DNA of 64,000 nucleotides. It comes from Actinomadura rifamycini DSM 43936 (GTDB lineage: Bacteria; Actinomycetota; Actinomycetes; Streptosporangiales; Streptosporangiaceae). This document shows, piece by piece, positions 59,669-64,000 of this stretch. Each line of letters opens with the position of its first letter. The stretch's first letter is position 1. The stretch covers positions 496,001 through 560,000 of the forward strand of contig NZ_AULB01000003.1 of assembly GCF_000425065.1 (NCBI RefSeq). The letters run 5' to 3'. Made by a program: the position numbers and the translations under genes. The notes below the pieces were generated by a model. That model ran no database searches and was not told where the DNA came from. It saw only the letters and a program-made list of their open reading frames with translations.

Positions 59669-60044
59669 CGGCGTCCTCCCCGGCCGGGGCGTGCCGCGCC
59701 ACGGCGATGTGCCGGGCGAGGTCGGCGACGGTGAGGTCCGCGAACTCGTCGACGTCCAGGTCGGCGACGATCTCGGTGAGGTCGACCCGGTCGCCGTGCC
59801 GGGCGCGGATCCGGCCGGCGAGGGCGGCGAACTCGATGCTCTCCAGGCCGATGTCCTCGAAGAAGGTGCTGCCGGGGCCGATCGGCGCGTCCGGCGGCTC
59901 CGCGCCGAGCACGACGACGAGGTCGTCGGTCAGCACGCGGACGACCTCGTCCACCTCGGCCTCGTCCACCTCCGCACCGGTCTCCGCGTCGGGCCCGTCC
60001 TCCGGCGCGCGCTCGGGCGCCTCGGCGTCGAACTCGTTCGTCAT
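59661..60044 (-). CDS. Discrete acyl carrier protein
   Basis: A 127-residue carrier protein. A disordered acidic N-terminus of about 35 residues precedes the four-helix carrier fold: VDEVVRVLTDDLVVVLG, FFEDIGLESIEFAALAGRI (the Ser of GLES is the phosphopantetheine site) and VADLDVDEFADLTVADLARHI. ATG 60044 overlaps the PKS stop (ATGA), so it is made together with the PKS that has no carrier domain visible in this window. Confidence 0.9.
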   Translation of the reverse strand: MTNEFDAEAPERAPEDGPDAETGAEVDEAEVDEVVRVLTDDLVVVLGAEPPDAPIGPGSTFFEDIGLESIEFAALAGRIRARHGDRVDLTEIVADLDVDEFADLTVADLARHIAVARHAPAGEDADG

Positions 60045-63000
60045 GTGGTGCACTCCTCCGTGTCGGGGGCGTCGTCGACCGTCCAGGCGACGACGTGTCC
60101 GTCGATCTCGCGGGTCTCGACCGTGGTGAGCGTCCCGTCCCCGGCGAGCAGCAGCCGGCGGGGATCGGACGCGGCGACGACCAGGGCGGACCGGTCCGCG
60201 GCGGGCAGCGCCCGCAGCACGGCCTGCTTCGCCGCGCGGACCCGGCCGTCCCCGTCGTGCACGGCGAGCCCGATGCCCGCCGGTGCGCCGCCGGGACGGA
60301 CGAGCGCCACGCCCAGCTCGTCGTCGGACGCGATGCGGACGGTCAGCGGCTCGTCGAACGGGCCGGTGACGGCGTCGCCGGGCCCGACCGCCAGCTCGGC
60401 GGGGAACAGCGGGCCGTGCCCGTCCCGCCAGAGGCGGTCGCGGACGGCGTCCTTGGCGGCGATCCGGCCGAGCAGCCACGCCCCCCGCTCGGCCTCCGGG
60501 AGCCGCTCGTACTCGGCGCGCTCGGCGGCGCGCAGGTACCGGCGCATGAGCAGGTCGCGGGACGCGGCGCCGCGCCAGCGGCGCCGCGCGAGGCACCAGC
60601 CGCCGGGCTGCGGCTCGCCCGTCCCGGACACCTCGGGCGTGAACCTCATGCGCCAGAGGGCCTCGTCGGTGTAGAAGCGGCGGGCGGTCCAGCCGTCGAG
60701 GCGCGCCCACACCGTCCCGTCGGGCCGCACGAGTTCGGCGTCGCAGCACACGGTCGTGTCGGTGAGGGACGTGTTCCACACGGTCGCCGCGAGCGCCTCC
60801 CCGTCGGGCGGCCGCGGCCCGTAGAGGGAGACCGTGTCGACGCCCGTCGGGACGACGGTCTGGTCGGCGTCGCCGTAGACCTGCATCCAGTGGGCGCACA
60901 GCTGCCCGGCGGCCTCCACGAGGGCGCCGGGCGCGGGCAGGGACGTCAGGACGCCGCGGGCGCCGTCCTCGGCCAGCGCGGTGATCTCGGCGATGCCCCG
61001 GAACCGCGGGCCGTGGAACATCCACCGCTCCTCGTAGAGCCGGGCGGCGGACACGATGGGCGGGTTCTCCACGGTCAGCGCCGTGCCGTCCGGGCGCGGC
61101 GGCGCCGGGTGGCGGTCGGCGAGCAGGACGGTGCCCTCGGCGTGCCCGGCGACGACGATCCGGACGCGGCGGACGCCGCGCGGGGCGTCCGGCCGCCGGG
61201 ACGCGCGGATCTCGGCGGTCGTGGGCGGCGCGGCCACGAGCCGGCGGACGGCGCGAACGTCCTCGAGGCCGATGACGGCGAGGCCGGGGAGCAGCTCGCG
61301 GGCGGTGTCCGCCATGACCTCCAGCAGGGTGCCGAGCGGGACGACGGGGAATCGGTCCGACATGTCGGGCCACCCGGGGGCCTGCGGGACGACGCAGTGG
61401 TCGTACAGGAACGGCATCGCGTCGAGGGAGAAGACCCGGGAGACGACGAGGTCGGCCGGTTCCGCCGCGCCGCCGTCGGCGGCGCCGCCGTCCGGCTCGG
61501 GGTCCGCGAACGCTCTGCCCTCCTCGGAGCCCGCGCCCGTCCGGCCCGGATCGGCGTCGCGGAGCCCGCTCGATCCCCCATCATCGCAGGTCTCAGGGCC
61601 CGCCTCGCTCCGGGCGTCCGCGCCGGACGGGTCGTCGCCGGTGCGTCCGGCGGGCTCGTCGAGGGCCACGCCGCCGTCCGCGGGGTCGGGCGGCGCGGCG
61701 CCCAGAGCGTCCGCGACCGACTGCGCGCCGGCCGCCGCGTCGTTGAGGAGCGCCTCCAGCTCGGCGATGATCGGGTCGTCGTCCGGCAGCGGCGGGATCG
61801 ACGGGGCGAGGCGGACGGGCGGCACGGCCCCGGCCAGCCGGACGATCGGCGTGCCCAGCTCCAGCCGCATCCCCGACCGGGGCGGCGCCGCCGGGGACGC
61901 GCCGTACCCCTCGGCCCACAGGGCGGCCACGACGCGCCGCAGCTGCGCCGTCCCGTCCCGCTCGGGGACGGTCGCGGCCAGCGCGAGGTGCTCGCGGTCG
62001 CCGAGCCGGTCCCCGACCAGGCCGGTGAGCCCGCCGGGCCCGACCTGCACGAACGCCCGCACGTGCGCGGCGCCGTACAGCTCCTCGATCAGCTCGCTGA
62101 ACCGGACCGGCTCCAGCAGGTGCCGGACGGCCAGCTCGCGGACCGCGCCGGGCGTGCGGGGGAACGGCGCGACGGTCGTCGCCGACCACACCGGCACGCG
62201 CGGTTCGCGGACGTCCAGCGCGTCGAACGCGTGCCGCAGCGCCTTCTCCCGCGCCTCCGCGTGCGGGGTGTGCAGGCCGAGCCCGAGGGGCAGCTCCCGG
62301 CCGAGGACGCCCTCCGACTCGAGCCGTTCGAGCACGTCCCGCACGTCCCGCGCCGGGCCGCAGACCACCGACCGGTGCGGGCCGTTGTCGTGGCTGACGA
62401 ACACGCCGGGGCGGCTCCCGGCGGCCTCCTCGGCGCGGGCGGCCCCGCACCCGAGCGCGCCGTACACGAGGTCCGAGCCGTCCGGTCCGAGGGCGGCCGG
62501 GAGGGCCGCCGCGCCGTCCGCGTCCCACATCCCCGCGGCGACCAGCGCGGCCCACTCCCCCGGGCCGTGCCCCGCCGCCACGTCCGGCTCGACGCCCGCC
62601 TCGGCGAGCGCGGCCGCCAGCAGCGTCCCCACGGCCAAGACGTCCGCCGCGCGCCCGGCCGTGTCGGCGCGGCCGGTCAGGACCGGTTCGGGGAGGCCGA
62701 AGCGCGCCGCGACGTCCGCGACGCGCGGGGCGAAGGCGGGCTCGAACCCGGGGAACAGGAACGCGACGCGGCCGCCGTCGGCGAGCAGCGGCCGCGGCGC
62801 GAACCACACGTCGCTGCGGCCGCGCCACGGCGTCCCGCGCTGCACGACGGCCCGCGCCAGATCGAGGCGGCGCGGCGTCGGCGCCACGACCGCCACCCGG
62901 CACGGCAGGTCGGGGACGTCCCCGTGCGCCCCCGCGATCAGCTCGTCGTCGGGGGCCTCCAGCGCCGCCGCGAGCTCGCCGGCGGTGCGGGCCGCGATCC

Positions 63001-64000
63001 GCAGCACCGCCTCCTCGGCGCCCGGCGGCTCGATCCGCCGCCGCGCGCGCCGCACCCGCGCCCGCCCGGACGGCGCCTCCTCCAGGACGACGTGCGCGTT
63101 CGCGCCGCCGTACCCGAACGCGTTCACCGCGGCGCGCCGCGGCGCTCCGCCCCACTCGGCCGTCGCCCGCACCGGGCGGAGCCGGCCGCCGTCGAGCGCC
63201 GGATGCGGGTCGTCCACGTGCAGGGTCGGCGGCAGGACCCCGTCGCGCAGCGCGAACGCCGCCTTGATCAGCCCGGCGATCCCCGCGGCGGGCATCGCGT
63301 GCCCGATCATCGACTTGACCGTGCCGAGGCCGATCGGCGGCCCGTCCGTCCCGAACACCCGGCGCAGCGTCGCGAGCTCCGCCTCGTCCCCGGCGGGCGC
63401 CCCGGTGCCGTGCGCCTCCACGAGCCCGACCGCGCCGGGCGCCGCCGGGTCGAGGCCCGCGTCCCGCCAGGCCCGCTCCACCGCCCGCACCTGCCCGTCC
63501 ACCAGCGGGCTCAGGATCCCCGCCGCGCGCCCGCCGCTCGCCGACCCCGCCCCGACGATCACCGCGTGCACCCGGTCGCCGTCCCGCTCGGCGTCCGCCA
63601 GCCGCTTCAGCAGCACCGCCCCGGCGCCCTCGGCCAGCAGCGTCCCGTCCGCCGCGCGGTCGAACGGGCGGATCGTCCCGCTCGGGCTCAGCGCGCGCAG
63701 CCGGCTGAACGCGCTCCACACCGTCGGGTGATGCCCCACGTGCACCGCGCCCGCCAGCATCGCGTCCGCCTCGCCCCGCCGCAGCGCCCGCACCGCGTGC
63801 TCCACCGCCACCAGCGCCGACGCGCACGCCGCGTCCACCGTGTACGCGGGGCCGCGCAGGTCGAACCGCTCCGCGACGCGCGCCGCCGCCGAACCCGCCG
63901 GCACGTCCGGGCCGTCCGGTCCGAGCCGCGCGCGGAACGCCCGGCGGATCTCCGCCAGCCGCTCCGCGCCGAGCTCCGGCACCAGCTCGGCCAGCACCCC
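60041..64000 (-). CDS. Iterative type I polyketide synthase, KS-AT-DH-PPTase (5' part beyond the window)
   Basis: The reading frame is open to the edge; 1318 residues follow from GTG 63997 but the true start lies outside, since the KS catalytic Cys (VDAACASALVAVE) is already near residue 58. KS: EAHGTGAPAGDE, KSMIGHAMPAAG. AT: FLFPGFEPAF, then GHGPGEW instead of GHSxGE, so the nucleophilic Ser is missing. DH: LYDHCVVPQAPGWPD, WMFHGPRFRGI. C-terminal phosphopantetheinyl-transferase-like domain: LLGRIAAKDAVRDRLW, GIGLAVHDGDG. The V-D-A-A-C KS signature and this domain order resemble PUFA, enediyne and heterocyst-glycolipid synthases. The carrier is a separate gene. Confidence 0.85.
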   Translation of the reverse strand, partial: GVLAELVPELGAERLAEIRRAFRARLGPDGPDVPAGSAAARVAERFDLRGPAYTVDAACASALVAVEHAVRALRRGEADAMLAGAVHVGHHPTVWSAFSRLRALSPSGTIRPFDRAADGTLLAEGAGAVLLKRLADAERDGDRVHAVIVGAGSASGGRAAGILSPLVDGQVRAVERAWRDAGLDPAAPGAVGLVEAHGTGAPAGDEAELATLRRVFGTDGPPIGLGTVKSMIGHAMPAAGIAGLIKAAFALRDGVLPPTLHVDDPHPALDGGRLRPVRATAEWGGAPRRAAVNAFGYGGANAHVVLEEAPSGRARVRRARRRIEPPGAEEAVLRIAARTAGELAAALEAPDDELIAGAHGDVPDLPCRVAVVAPTPRRLDLARAVVQRGTPWRGRSDVWFAPRPLLADGGRVAFLFPGFEPAFAPRVADVAARFGLPEPVLTGRADTAGRAADVLAVGTLLAAALAEAGVEPDVAAGHGPGEWAALVAAGMWDADGAAALPAALGPDGSDLVYGALGCGAARAEEAAGSRPGVFVSHDNGPHRSVVCGPARDVRDVLERLESEGVLGRELPLGLGLHTPHAEAREKALRHAFDALDVREPRVPVWSATTVAPFPRTPGAVRELAVRHLLEPVRFSELIEELYGAAHVRAFVQVGPGGLTGLVGDRLGDREHLALAATVPERDGTAQLRRVVAALWAEGYGASPAAPPRSGMRLELGTPIVRLAGAVPPVRLAPSIPPLPDDDPIIAELEALLNDAAAGAQSVADALGAAPPDPADGGVALDEPAGRTGDDPSGADARSEAGPETCDDGGSSGLRDADPGRTGAGSEEGRAFADPEPDGGAADGGAAEPADLVVSRVFSLDAMPFLYDHCVVPQAPGWPDMSDRFPVVPLGTLLEVMADTARELLPGLAVIGLEDVRAVRRLVAAPPTTAEIRASRRPDAPRGVRRVRIVVAGHAEGTVLLADRHPAPPRPDGTALTVENPPIVSAARLYEERWMFHGPRFRGIAEITALAEDGARGVLTSLPAPGALVEAAGQLCAHWMQVYGDADQTVVPTGVDTVSLYGPRPPDGEALAATVWNTSLTDTTVCCDAELVRPDGTVWARLDGWTARRFYTDEALWRMRFTPEVSGTGEPQPGGWCLARRRWRGAASRDLLMRRYLRAAERAEYERLPEAERGAWLLGRIAAKDAVRDRLWRDGHGPLFPAELAVGPGDAVTGPFDEPLTVRIASDDELGVALVRPGGAPAGIGLAVHDGDGRVRAAKQAVLRALPAADRSALVVAASDPRRLLLAGDGTLTTVETREIDGHVVAWTVDDAPDTEECTT

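Overview
This window is about 75% GC with dense, short-spaced genes, many GTG starts and many 4-base stop/start overlaps. That fits a filamentous actinomycete; the gene content (SepH, DUF3710, DUF4193, DUF3159, tandem actinobacterial Ser/Thr kinases) points to the Streptosporangiales, most likely a member of the Thermomonosporaceae such as Actinomadura. This placement is inferred from gene content, not from a marker-gene tree. No IS element, prophage, tRNA, rRNA or CRISPR array was seen. Most of the window looks like core chromosome, with a biosynthetic cluster entering at the right edge.

Layout. 0-4 kb: a minus-strand MoxR / DUF58 / VWA operon headed by two small exported proteins. 4-6.4 kb: a GH25-like DUF1906 protein convergent with an Eis-like acetyltransferase. 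6.4-35 kb: a backbone in the same order as M. tuberculosis Rv2689c-Rv2701c (TRAM methyltransferase, KimA-like permease, two TrkA-type proteins, DUF3159, OB-fold protein, DUF3710, dUTPase, DUF4193, SuhB). Three local blocks interrupt it: (i) an SdpI-like protein, a 1380-residue HEAT-repeat protein and a PIG-L deacetylase; (ii) a steroid/lipid-type P450, a diiron hydrolase, an archaeal-type valyl-tRNA synthetase and small proteins; (iii) two tandem Ser/Thr kinases, one fused to an extracellular solute-binding domain, and a CutRS-like two-component pair. 34.8-44 kb: ferrochelatase, lytic transglycosylase, sugar-lactone oxidase, a proline/threonine-rich membrane protein, SepH and two PH-domain membrane proteins. 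44-54 kb: a DrrAB-type exporter, NDH-2 under a textbook Rex operator, a PEBP lipoprotein, a low-complexity membrane protein and a SulP-STAS-carbonic anhydrase fusion. 53.7-58.3 kb: rnpB, RNase H/phosphatase, zinc-ribbon protein, Nif3-like protein, F420-type oxidoreductase and small conserved proteins. 58.3-64 kb: a glycosyltransferase, a discrete acyl carrier protein and a truncated iterative type I polyketide synthase.

How genes work together. The permease and TrkA pair look like a potassium-homeostasis module. The tandem kinases, two-component pair and Thr-rich membrane protein suggest concentrated envelope signalling. NDH-2 is placed under NADH/NAD control by Rex. The SulP-CA fusion carries both a bicarbonate-type transporter and the enzyme that makes bicarbonate. 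The PKS, ACP and glycosyltransferase are translationally coupled and probably make a glycosylated lipid-like polyketide.

Regulatory reading. At least ten genes show a TANNNT-like -10 box placed 6-8 bases before the start codon and no ribosome-binding site, the arrangement of leaderless transcripts. This was used to choose several starts. Convergent gene pairs are separated by strong GC-rich hairpins, including a perfect 42-bp palindrome.
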